Part shown: in pieces, positions 57,918 through 64,000 of the stretch
Layout: each line of letters opens with the position of its first letter
How positions within the stretch are numbered: position 1 is the first letter of the stretch
DNA from: Caballeronia sp. SL2Y3
GTDB taxonomy: Bacteria; Pseudomonadota; Gammaproteobacteria; Burkholderiales; Burkholderiaceae
Assembly: GCF_022879575.1 (NCBI RefSeq)
Contig: NZ_CP084261.1
Coordinates: 186,001-250,000 of the forward strand
Length of the DNA stretch: 64,000 bases
Direction of reading: 5' to 3'
The notes under the pieces: model-generated
What the model was told of the DNA's origin: nothing
Database searches by the model: none
The model's input: only the letters and a program-made list of their open reading frames with translations
Translations under genes and position numbers: made by a program

Positions 57918-57994
57918 GGGCCGGAAGCTTAACTGGTATAAGCTGTCGACTCATAATCGACCGACAGTGGGTTCGAGTCCCACCCGGCCCACCA
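57918..57994 (+). tRNA. tRNA with CAU anticodon (Ile2 or elongator Met)
   Basis: 77-nt cloverleaf with encoded CCA: acceptor GGGCCGG/CCGGCCC, D stem GCTT/AAGC with GG in the loop, anticodon stem GTCGA/TCGAC with loop CTCATAA (anticodon CAT), T stem GTGGG/CCCAC with TTCGAGT loop. It is not an initiator (G1-C72 paired). The anticodon arm resembles Ile2, read by lysidine, but elongator Met cannot be excluded. Position 8 is A rather than the near-universal U. The 3' half probably serves as attachment site of the element that follows. Confidence 0.85.
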
Positions 57995-58053
57995 GTATTT
58001 ACTTCAGGATATCAAAGGGTTAGCGGGGGTTTGGTCCCCGGCGGGTGGCTTTA

Positions 58054-58080
58054 GGGACACTCTGGGGACCATTCGGGGAC
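58054..58080 (+). repeat. Three phased GGGAC repeats near the element's left end
   Basis: GGGAC at 58054, 58065 and 58076, exactly 11 bp apart, 60-85 bp beyond the tRNA. An inverted GGTCCCC lies at 58033-58039. Phased short repeats at an element end are the usual form of integrase arm sites, but the role is inferred. Confidence 0.5.
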
Positions 58081-58171
58081 GCTGGTGGGTTGCGTGACCC
58101 ACTGGGCTTTCCTGGGTTGCTAGTCGAGCGGCCTGGAGCCCCTCGTGTCTGCCATCCGCTCATAACAACGT

Positions 58172-58200
58172 TTCGACTTGAGGCTTAGTCCCGATATAAT
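58172..58200 (+). promoter_or_regulatory. Promoter of the DNA adenine methylase gene
   Basis: TATAAT at 58195-58200 with TTCGAC 17 bp upstream (58172-58177). The first transcribed base would fall about 17 bp before the methylase GTG. The -10 is a perfect match, the -35 poor. Confidence 0.5.
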
Positions 58201-58223
58201 TTCGGTCACTTTTGGAGGGTTTT

Positions 58224-59141
58224 GTGACCGCCGGCCTCTCTCATGGATATTTTTCGCCACTCCGCTATCCGGGCGGCAAGGGCAAACTTACCCCTTTCAT
58301 TTCCCGACTGCTGCGTCTGAACGGTCTGGAGGACGGTACCTATGTCGAGCCTTATGCGGGCGGCGCAGCCGTCGCATTGGAACTTCTTATCTTGGGCAAG
58401 GTGCGCAGAATTCATATCAACGATCTGAACAGGTCCATTCATGCTTTCTGGCGGTCGGTTTTGGATTGCCCTGACGAACTTTGTCGCATGATCGCTGATA
58501 CGCCAGTAACGATTAGTGAATGGCAACGTCAACGCGCAGTACAGTGGGACGACAAGGCTGGAACGCTCGAACTTGGCTTCTCAACCTTCTTTCTAAACCG
58601 CACCAATAGGTCCGGCATTGTCAACCGGGGCGGCGTGATCGGAGGTCTAGCGCAGACGGGAGAGTGGAAAATCGACGCGCGGTTCAATAAGCGCGACCTT
58701 ATTTCTCGTATTGAGCGGATTGCCGACTACTCTACAAAGATTACGCTGCACAATGTCGACGCTGAACGCCTGATCAAACGACTAGCCAGGTCGATCGCCA
58801 AGAAGGCTTTTATCTATCTTGATCCGCCGTACTATCAAAAAGGACAGGATCTGTACTTGAATTATTATTGTCACAATGACCACGCTCGGCTGGCGTCCAC
58901 AATTGCCGCTTTACCATCGCATATTCGCTGGATGGCCTCCTATGACAATCATCCAGAAATACGCGCTCTATATTCCTCTTTTCGGCAGATGACTTATTCT
59001 CTAAGCTACAGCGCGGCCGAGCGGTATCAAGGATCTGAGGCGCTGATTTTTGCTGACGGCTTGACCATACCAGCGGCGTGCCAGCCGATGAAAAAGGAGC
59101 GATTCCATGAGCCGGAACTCAGTGAGCTAGCCTTGCTATGA
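58224..59141 (+). CDS. D12-class DNA adenine methyltransferase (Dam-like)
   Basis: 305-aa N6-adenine methyltransferase. Motifs: RYPGGKGKLTPFI (SAM-binding, about residues 14-26), EPYAGGAAVALELL (about 44-57), catalytic DPPYY (about 201-205), and a D12-type central target-recognition part. GTG 58224 is preferred because GGAGG lies just upstream; the TTG at 58212 overlaps that site. It converges and overlaps by 23 bp with the nuclease-like gene. Base composition (TATTATTGTCACAATGAC-like stretches) is poorer in G+C than the chromosome, a sign of transfer. Solitary phage methylase or the modification half of a restriction-like system are both possible. Confidence 0.9.
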   Translation: MTAGLSHGYFSPLRYPGGKGKLTPFISRLLRLNGLEDGTYVEPYAGGAAVALELLILGKVRRIHINDLNRSIHAFWRSVLDCPDELCRMIADTPVTISEWQRQRAVQWDDKAGTLELGFSTFFLNRTNRSGIVNRGGVIGGLAQTGEWKIDARFNKRDLISRIERIADYSTKITLHNVDAERLIKRLARSIAKKAFIYLDPPYYQKGQDLYLNYYCHNDHARLASTIAALPSHIRWMASYDNHPEIRALYSSFRQMTYSLSYSAAERYQGSEALIFADGLTIPAACQPMKKERFHEPELSELALL

Positions 59142-60117
59142 AGGAGGTAACTTCCTTCTGCACATGCGGTAAATCCTCCGTACGGTGCAGAAAGAGCGCC
59201 TGGTTTCCGGCGGCCAATTTCAAGCCACGCGCGGCGTATTCTGGCAACACAAGGCGATAATAAATGCTCCCAAACATGGGAGTATAGTGCTCGAGTTGTT
59301 GCGTGACGGTGGCGTTCCCGCGAGGCTTGATACAGAACGGAATGAACATAGCTGGCTGCGGCACACTTCGAGGTGCGCGGACGAACCAGTTGAGGTGCAG
59401 CGGTTTGATATAAACCTCGACGCTCTTTCCTTGCCAATTTTCTCCGGTTGCAACCTGTCCAATCAAATAGGGCTGCCCCGGTCCGAAATCGGGCCTGGGC
59501 GACCACGCTATTACGTCAATTCCCCCATCCTTCTCCTGCAAGGAAGCACCGGGCGGTGCCTCGTTGACCACAACCCCTTCTCGTAGCAAGTCATGGTAAA
59601 CGTAGCGCAGCGCTGTCAAGAAATCGTTGCGCTCCGGACGCGGCCAGCCGAAGGCGTAGGCGCAACCTGCGACCACTCCGGCCGCAGCCCATGCGGCGCA
59701 GGCTTGGAAGAGATCGCGCATTTCAGGCGTTATGTTTCCTGCATCCCCTTCGAACAGTTGCGTTTCTCCGATGGTGGACAGCATCAAGCAGAAAAGGTAG
59801 ACGAAAGCCCCCGTAGTGAAGGCGCCTGGATCGACTCCGAGCGTCAGGCCGCTTTCGTCATCGTTAAATTCGAAAGGATAAGCTGATCCGAGCGATTTTC
59901 TGCGTGTCTCAACTTCATCGCAGACTGCATTGAGCCAGAGATCGAATTCTCGCTGCTGTCCCTCAAAGTCTTCTTCTTCGGCTTCGCGTCGCGCTTCCCA
60001 TGCTCGTTCAATGTCAGAAAAGAATACCTCGCCCGTCGCTACCGAGAGTACCTTCAGTTCGAGCCAGTCTGCGCACCGATATACATCAGCATCAAATGGC
60101 GGCGGTTGCAACTGCAT
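59119..60117 (-). CDS. Unknown protein, possible PD-(D/E)XK-like nuclease
   Basis: 332 aa, no firm family. The C-terminal half has GGIDVIAWSP (about residues 195-204) followed ~20 residues later by GQVATGENW. An Asp-Val-hydrophobic-Ala-Trp strand followed by a Q-x-A-T/S-G-x-N/D-W strand resembles restriction-endonuclease-fold proteins of defence islands with a Gln variant of the last catalytic position. The first half is helical with a hydrophobic stretch (GAFVYLFCLMLS, AAGVVAGCAYAFG). The start ATG follows the ParB-like stop directly (TAA-ATG), so translation is coupled. It overlaps the methylase 3' end by 23 bp. Function is inferred only. Confidence 0.65.
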   Translation of the reverse strand: MQLQPPPFDADVYRCADWLELKVLSVATGEVFFSDIERAWEARREAEEEDFEGQQREFDLWLNAVCDEVETRRKSLGSAYPFEFNDDESGLTLGVDPGAFTTGAFVYLFCLMLSTIGETQLFEGDAGNITPEMRDLFQACAAWAAAGVVAGCAYAFGWPRPERNDFLTALRYVYHDLLREGVVVNEAPPGASLQEKDGGIDVIAWSPRPDFGPGQPYLIGQVATGENWQGKSVEVYIKPLHLNWFVRAPRSVPQPAMFIPFCIKPRGNATVTQQLEHYTPMFGSIYYRLVLPEYAARGLKLAAGNQALFLHRTEDLPHVQKEVTSFIARLAH

Positions 60118-61257
60118 TTAATCATCTTCTCCAGATGTCTTACCCTCGCTCTGCGCTAAAACGCTCATCAATGTCACTAACGATCGGGCTTGCGTGTAGA
60201 TCTGTTTTGCAATGTTGAAGAGGGATTCGTCATGAACATCCGCGCGACCCGCCAGTCCAACGGCCTCTCGAATCTTTGCATTGGCGTCAACCATTGCATC
60301 GGCCAAAAGCGTATTGACCGGCTTCACTTCGGCCAACGCTTGTGCCAGCGATCCCCCTGATCGTATCGTCGCCAGTGCGACTCGATTTTTAAGGACATCG
60401 CCGAGGTCGGCTAAGTCTGGGTTTTGCGAGCGGATTAACGGCGCTTTATCTCGGGACTTGGATCCGTAGAGCCACAGCATCACCTCATTCAGATTCTCGT
60501 TATTCGTGCTAGGAACGGGATTATCCGTGGGATTTTGGGCCCAGCCTTTCTTAAGTCCTAGGAAATCCTGGTACTCACCGCGCGACAGGGCAGTGTACAA
60601 GTGGGAGAATCCAAATCGTCCTCGAGCATACTTGTCCTGCACCGAGAAACCGTTTCTTTCGGCTTGCTCTAACGTCAACATGCCCGCGATCATGTTGCGG
60701 ATAGTCTTATTATCATCGCCCAATTCCCGGGCGATATCATCGATGCTAAGCCCCCCTTGGCGACCAGCTTTGTACCAGTTTGTCACGAACTTCGCTTTGG
60801 CGAATGATTCCCAGCGATGAGGGCCATTGATGTGTTTGAAGCCGATGAATGCTCTCGCCTCGTCGACACTGCCAACTCGATAGACGGTTACTGTATCGGT
60901 CGAAGTCCGGACCTCCTCAGTCACTTCCGGTATAGCGATCTTACAGTCCGCAGCCAGCGCCGGATCTCGTATCAGTTTGATGCTGGCTAAGCGGCGATTC
61001 CCTTCAAGAACGGTGAAGGGCCCGCTTTCGCTATCCCCAATGACAATCAGCGGTTCGATATCAAGATAACGGTTAGCGCAGATCGAATTGATCAATTCAC
61101 CGAGTGCTGCTACCTCCTTCAGAGATCGGATGATCTCGGCGTCATTACGCAGAGTCCGGTCGCGCCCGTCCTCAAGTCGAGGGTTCTGGTCGTCGAAGCG
61201 CAGCAGCTCGACTGGGCACCCGGGCGTCGATTGACGAAGTGGAGCTTTAAATGTCAT
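60118..61257 (-). CDS. ParB-like nuclease-domain protein
   Basis: 379 aa. The N-terminal third is a ParB/Srx-type domain: PLIVIGDSESGPFTVLEGNRRLASIKLI (about residues 70-97) matches the GE/GNRR-x-A box. A helix-turn-helix-like segment follows (LSIDDIARELGDDNKTIRNMIAGML, about 175-200), as in ParB/Noc proteins. No parA is adjacent, so plasmid-type partition is unlikely. It shares an operon with the nuclease-like gene, with zero spacing. Start ATG 61257 lacks a strong ribosome site. Role inferred as DNA-binding sensor or CTP-dependent clamp of a defence or regulatory system. Confidence 0.75.
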   Translation of the reverse strand: MTFKAPLRQSTPGCPVELLRFDDQNPRLEDGRDRTLRNDAEIIRSLKEVAALGELINSICANRYLDIEPLIVIGDSESGPFTVLEGNRRLASIKLIRDPALAADCKIAIPEVTEEVRTSTDTVTVYRVGSVDEARAFIGFKHINGPHRWESFAKAKFVTNWYKAGRQGGLSIDDIARELGDDNKTIRNMIAGMLTLEQAERNGFSVQDKYARGRFGFSHLYTALSRGEYQDFLGLKKGWAQNPTDNPVPSTNNENLNEVMLWLYGSKSRDKAPLIRSQNPDLADLGDVLKNRVALATIRSGGSLAQALAEVKPVNTLLADAMVDANAKIREAVGLAGRADVHDESLFNIAKQIYTQARSLVTLMSVLAQSEGKTSGEDD

Positions 61258-61436
61258 GGGTTCGGTCGAAGATTTGCTGCGATTCTAGCATTCGGATGCC
61301 CGCCTATCACGGGCTTCGGCTTGCTGTGCGTGCATCCGCACCTAGCGGGTGGCGCTGGACCCGGTGGTGCGAGGCTCGCCGCGAGACGCGACAGACCTTT
61401 TGGGTGGCCGTGCGGAACACTCTTCTTAGAGACGCA

Positions 61437-62771
61437 TCATACGCGGTGCGCCATGCTGGCGGCTCCCGAGGATGCCGGGAGATCCGTCAGCGCATTCTCC
61501 AGCCGCGCCATTTCCAGATCGTTCTGACTCCCGTCGATCCACTTCGCGTAGGTGCGCAGAAACATCTCAACCGTGTGCCCGAGCTGGCGCGCGCAGAACG
61601 CGGGCGTCATCCCGGCCATCAGCATGCTGGTCGCGTAGGAGTGGCGCATGTTGTACGTGCGGCGGTAGCGGATGCCGAGGCGCTTCAAGATGCGAGACCA
61701 GTACACAAGGGTGAAGGCCTCCTCGCTGTGCCACGGCTTGCCGCTGCGCGGGTCCTGGAACACGCGTCCGCCCGCGACCTGCGTGAAGGCACGTTGGCGC
61801 TGCAGGGCGGCGCACGCCCGGCTGTTGAGGCGCACCAGGCGAGCTTCCGCCGTCTTGGTGCGGTTCTTCTCCTCGCCGGCCACCAGCACACGCTCGATAG
61901 CGATCGTGTTGTCCTTGAAATCCACGAAACACCATTCGAGCCCGTTGATCTCCGACGTGCGCAGCCCCGACCAGAACCACAGTTCGATGTAGTTGTGGAT
62001 CTGCACGTCGACCTTGGCCGCTTCGGCGATGATCGCTTCCGACTCCTCGCGCGAGAACGGGTCGGTGGGTTGGCGCTGATGCTTGGCGCGCGAGACGCTT
62101 TCGGCGATGTTGGTCGGCATCAGCTGATCGGCGACGGCGACACCCAGCGCCAGTCGCAGCACCGACACGTAGTTGTTGATGGTCTTGCCGGACAGTTCGC
62201 GGCGGCTCGCGATGGCCGTGAGGATGTGCGAGAGCTTCAGCGTGTCGAGCGGCACGCTACCCACCTTGCGCCCTCGGTTGTCACAGGACGCGCGGCACCA
62301 GAGCTTGACGGCGGCGTCGTAGCCGATGCGCGTGGACGTTTCGATGCGCGTCATGTCGAGCCACTGCGTGAGCCAGGCTTCGACGGTGGGCGCGGCGTTC
62401 GCGTGCTCCTTCGCCTTGCGTTGCGAGGGCGTTTCAGCGGGCTTCTCCGCCGGCTGCTGTGCGCTCGCGGTCCTCGGTGAACTTCTCACCGGTGGCTCGA
62501 CCGACGTCTCGACGGCCAGCGCGTTCGACGCTGCCCCTCGCTTGACCGGCGTGGCGCCTTGCGGAAAATACTCGGCCATGTCGAAGGTGCCCGCCTTGAT
62601 GCGCGTGCTGACCTCGGCCATGAGCCGGTTGGCGTACATGATGTTGGCGGGCGTCGGCAACATCGCGGCACCGTCGATCATGAGCGTCGTCCGATAGCGC
62701 ACGCCACCCGCAGTGAAACTCAGGCGAATCGAGGCTTCGCGAACTTCTACGCCCCCTGTTGTTCTACCCAT
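61437..62771 (-). CDS. int: Tyrosine integrase
   Basis: 444-aa phage-type integrase. The N-terminal arm-binding part (SIRLSFTAGGVRYRTTLMIDG, about residues 14-34) is of the DUF3596 kind, followed by a Pro/Ala linker and core-binding domain (TVEAWLTQWLDMTRIE). The catalytic set is visible: Arg in SGLRTSEING, the H/R pair in YNMRHSYATSML, His in ARQLGHT, nucleophile Tyr in FLRTYAKW. It would act at the tRNA 3' end about 3.4 kb away. Start 62771 lies inside the excisionase gene (25-bp overlap), indicating coupling. Confidence 0.95.
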   Translation of the reverse strand: MGRTTGGVEVREASIRLSFTAGGVRYRTTLMIDGAAMLPTPANIMYANRLMAEVSTRIKAGTFDMAEYFPQGATPVKRGAASNALAVETSVEPPVRSSPRTASAQQPAEKPAETPSQRKAKEHANAAPTVEAWLTQWLDMTRIETSTRIGYDAAVKLWCRASCDNRGRKVGSVPLDTLKLSHILTAIASRRELSGKTINNYVSVLRLALGVAVADQLMPTNIAESVSRAKHQRQPTDPFSREESEAIIAEAAKVDVQIHNYIELWFWSGLRTSEINGLEWCFVDFKDNTIAIERVLVAGEEKNRTKTAEARLVRLNSRACAALQRQRAFTQVAGGRVFQDPRSGKPWHSEEAFTLVYWSRILKRLGIRYRRTYNMRHSYATSMLMAGMTPAFCARQLGHTVEMFLRTYAKWIDGSQNDLEMARLENALTDLPASSGAASMAHRV

Positions 62772-62971
62772 CTTTGATATCCCGTCAATGAAATAAATAT
62801 GTGGCCGTCCGGTGCGCGGCGGTATTCACGTCCGTCGAGCCACCGGCCTTGCTCGATCTTGCGGCGGATCGCCTTCTCGCAAAGTCCCGTGAGGGCAGCA
62901 GCCAGCGCCACGGTCACGTAGTTGCTGCCCGGCGGCGGGTTCGCGACTGGCTTTTCCAACGGCCTACGCAT
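62747..62971 (-). CDS. xis: Excisionase-like protein (DUF1233 type)
   Basis: 74 aa, small basic winged-helix-like protein: NYVTVALAAALTGLCEKAIRRKIEQGRWLDGREYRRAPDGHIFISLTGYQRWVE. The GLCEKAIRRKI recognition helix and DGHIFI-YQRWVE end match phage recombination-directionality factors. Its 3' end overlaps the integrase start. Confidence 0.85.
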   Translation of the reverse strand: MRRPLEKPVANPPPGSNYVTVALAAALTGLCEKAIRRKIEQGRWLDGREYRRAPDGHIFISLTGYQRWVEQQGA

Positions 62972-63208
62972 GGTGAGTGATCCTTACCGTTAAGCTCGTG
63001 TGCGAGTGCGGTTCGGTCTGCGGGGCCGGCCCCTGGCCGTCCGTCCCCGTGTGGGTGAGCGGCAGGCGCACTGTAGCGTCGTGTCGCGCGAACAGCCAGT
63101 CGGAAGCGGGCGTCGAGCGCGAGTGTCGCGTTCAGTCGGCAGGATGCGGCGGGCCGCCAGAAACGGCTTGACTCCTTCGCGCCCGATCGGCGATGACCGG
63201 CATCGCGG
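62972..63208. other. Non-coding stretch between excisionase and hairpins
   Basis: About 240 bp with no gene I can support on either strand. It probably contains the excisionase/integrase promoter and any repressor sites, but no clear boxes are seen. Confidence 0.4.
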
Positions 63209-63245
63209 TCATCGCCCGCGTCGGCTCGAGGCCCGACCTCGAGCC
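63190..63245. other. Two tandem perfect hairpins
   Basis: GCGATGACC / GGTCATCGC (63190-63215, 9-bp stem) and GGCTCGAG / CTCGAGCC (63223-63245, 8-bp stem), 7 bp apart. Neither has a T run on either strand, so a simple terminator is unlikely; they overlap the 3' end of the HicA-like frame. Confidence 0.6.
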
Positions 63246-63445
63246 GCGCGTTGCAAGTAGCCGTTGCCCGCCGTGAGATGCTCGAGATCCCGTTTAACCT
63301 TGCGCAGACTGCGCCAGTCGGAGCTGGTCATCGAAATGATGATGAAGTCGCCCGTGCCTCTGTGACGCACGCGCACATGATGGTCGGTGCGGGTGACATC
63401 CAGTCCGGGATAGCGCGCGAGCAGCTTGCGGACGTTCTTATTGTC
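63209..63445 (-). pseudogene. HicA-like small phage frame, start unclear
   Basis: Reading NKNVRKLLARYPGLDVTRTD then HHVRVRHRGTGDFIIISMTS and KVKRDLEHLTAG, which looks like a conserved double-stranded-RNA-binding/HicA-type fold seen in small phage genes beside terminases. No ATG, GTG or TTG stands before it within a sensible distance on the minus strand; the nearest TTG is inside the terminase gene. It may use an unusual start, be a broken gene, or be fused to sequence not seen here. Confidence 0.4.
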
Positions 63446-63469
63446 CGCTGCGCGTGCAGTCGATGAGCG

Positions 63470-64000
63470 ATGCCGAACTCGAAGCCATCGTTGAGCATGG
63501 ACGACAAGGCCGTCGCTCGCGTCGGGGCTGACCAAGCCGCGGCGGAGCTGCTCACGCGCCGCCGCGCGCGCACCGACATCCTCGCGTACGCGAACGCGAT
63601 CGACGTGCCGGGGCGGCCGGTGAACGGCGACGTAGACGACAACGCCATCGACAGTGCAAGCGGGGACGATGACGCCCCGGTTGACGCGGACAACGACTGC
63701 GATCAGTTCGAGCCGCTCGCCAAGCCCCTGGCCGCGCACCACCGCTTGATCCTCGAGTGGGTCGACGCCACCAGCCGCACGCCGCACGGACGGCTCATGA
63801 TCTTCACGCCGCCGGGCAGCGGCAAGTCGACCTACGCCTCGGTGGTGTTCCCGTCCTGGTATCTCGGCGCCGCGCCCGACCGCCGGCTGATCCTCGCGAG
63901 CTACGGCGACGCGCTGGCGAGCCGCATGGGCCGGCGCACGCGCTCGATCGTGCGGCAGCCGCGCTGGCAGCGCATCTGGAACACGGAGTTGACGGCTGAC
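63470..64000 (+). CDS. terL: Phage terminase large subunit, N-terminal part
   Basis: The frame is open to the window edge (177 residues visible). It carries the ATPase Walker A TPPGSGKSTYASVVFPSWYLG (about residues 102-122) and LILASYGDALASRMGRRTRSIV, the typical start of a TerL packaging motor. The N-terminal part (LLTRRRARTDILAYANAIDVPGRPV) matches the type found in Burkholderia phages. The insertion DDNAIDSASGDDDAPVDADNDCD is acidic and variable. Start ATG 63470 or 63497; neither has a strong ribosome site. Confidence 0.85.
   Translation, partial: MPNSKPSLSMDDKAVARVGADQAAAELLTRRRARTDILAYANAIDVPGRPVNGDVDDNAIDSASGDDDAPVDADNDCDQFEPLAKPLAAHHRLILEWVDATSRTPHGRLMIFTPPGSGKSTYASVVFPSWYLGAAPDRRLILASYGDALASRMGRRTRSIVRQPRWQRIWNTELTAD

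Larger units (their letters stand above)
57995..64000. mobile_element. Left part of a tRNA-integrated prophage or phage-like island
   Basis: Directly 3' of the tRNA the sequence changes to lower G+C, phage-type genes: methylase, ParB-like, nuclease-like, tyrosine integrase (61437-62771), excisionase (62747-62971) and terminase large subunit (63470 to edge). The far end and right attachment site are outside the window, so size and completeness are unknown. Confidence 0.85.

Noticed and set aside
58206..58532. 108-residue frame opposite the methylase start
   Set aside because: Shadow of the methylase frame, no start signals.
60118..61257. Plasmid partition locus
   Set aside because: The ParB-like gene has no parA neighbour and no obvious centromere repeats; coupling to a nuclease-like gene suggests another role.
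63209..63787. 192-residue minus-strand reading including the HicA-like part
   Set aside because: Its upstream 110 residues are antisense to the terminase start; only the C-terminal part looks like a real protein.

Overview
The window reads as a chromosome segment of a high-G+C betaproteobacterium of the Burkholderiaceae, most likely the Paraburkholderia/Caballeronia group. This rests on the gene content: a BPSS1780-type membrane protein next to thrB, DUF3563, FolE2, a TreS-maltokinase fusion, a very long GlgE, and a sigma-70 with a long acidic insert. Nearly all DNA up to the tRNA at 57918-57994 is densely coding. No rRNA and no CRISPR array are present.

Layout. (1) 1-16384, minus strand: a glycogen/maltose-1-phosphate/trehalose cluster in the order glgA, glgE, treS-mak, glgB, glgX, treZ (treZ runs off the left edge). 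A near-perfect sigma-54 promoter (16151-16166) lies in front of glgA, with a 9-bp dyad about 110-145 bp further upstream. A 720-bp inverted repeat separates glgB and glgX. (2) 16385-21256: a DUF1345 membrane protein, then a three-gene periplasmic FAD-dependent sugar/alcohol dehydrogenase (small subunit, GMC flavoprotein, triheme cytochrome c). The cytochrome gene carries 11 exact-length 51-bp tandem repeats. (3) 21402-26236: a metallophosphatase, topoisomerase IB, an Xre-RES toxin-antitoxin pair, small unknown genes (one behind a LexA-type SOS box) and a DUF3309 peptide. (4) 26484-37646: phosphate transporter, ModE, PAP2 phosphatase, PHB-depolymerase-like esterase, DUF3563, the DUF2782-thrB-BPSS1780 group, AMP nucleosidase, an SH3-like lipoprotein and a LOG-family protein. 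(5) 37648-57785: polA, NDH-2, dienelactone hydrolase, a sulfurtransferase, a Rieske oxygenase, xseB-ispA-dxs (isoprenoid supply), folE2, a GST, tsaD, a HI0933-type flavoprotein, and the yqeY-dnaG-rpoD macromolecular-synthesis group.

(6) 57918-64000: a CAU-anticodon tRNA is followed by the left end of an integrated element. It holds a D12-class DNA adenine methylase, a tightly coupled ParB-like/nuclease-like gene pair of visibly lower G+C, a tyrosine integrase, an excisionase, and the start of a phage terminase large subunit that runs off the right edge. The methylase, ParB-like and nuclease-like cassette between the tRNA and the integrase sits where prophages and islands carry defence cargo. 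It is the best candidate here for an undescribed system.

Functionally, the left third is a carbon-storage module that interconverts ADP-glucose, maltose-1-phosphate, glycogen and trehalose. The sigma-54 promoter would tie it to nitrogen or another sigma-54-linked signal. The PHB-depolymerase-like gene is a second storage link. The middle is mainly housekeeping.
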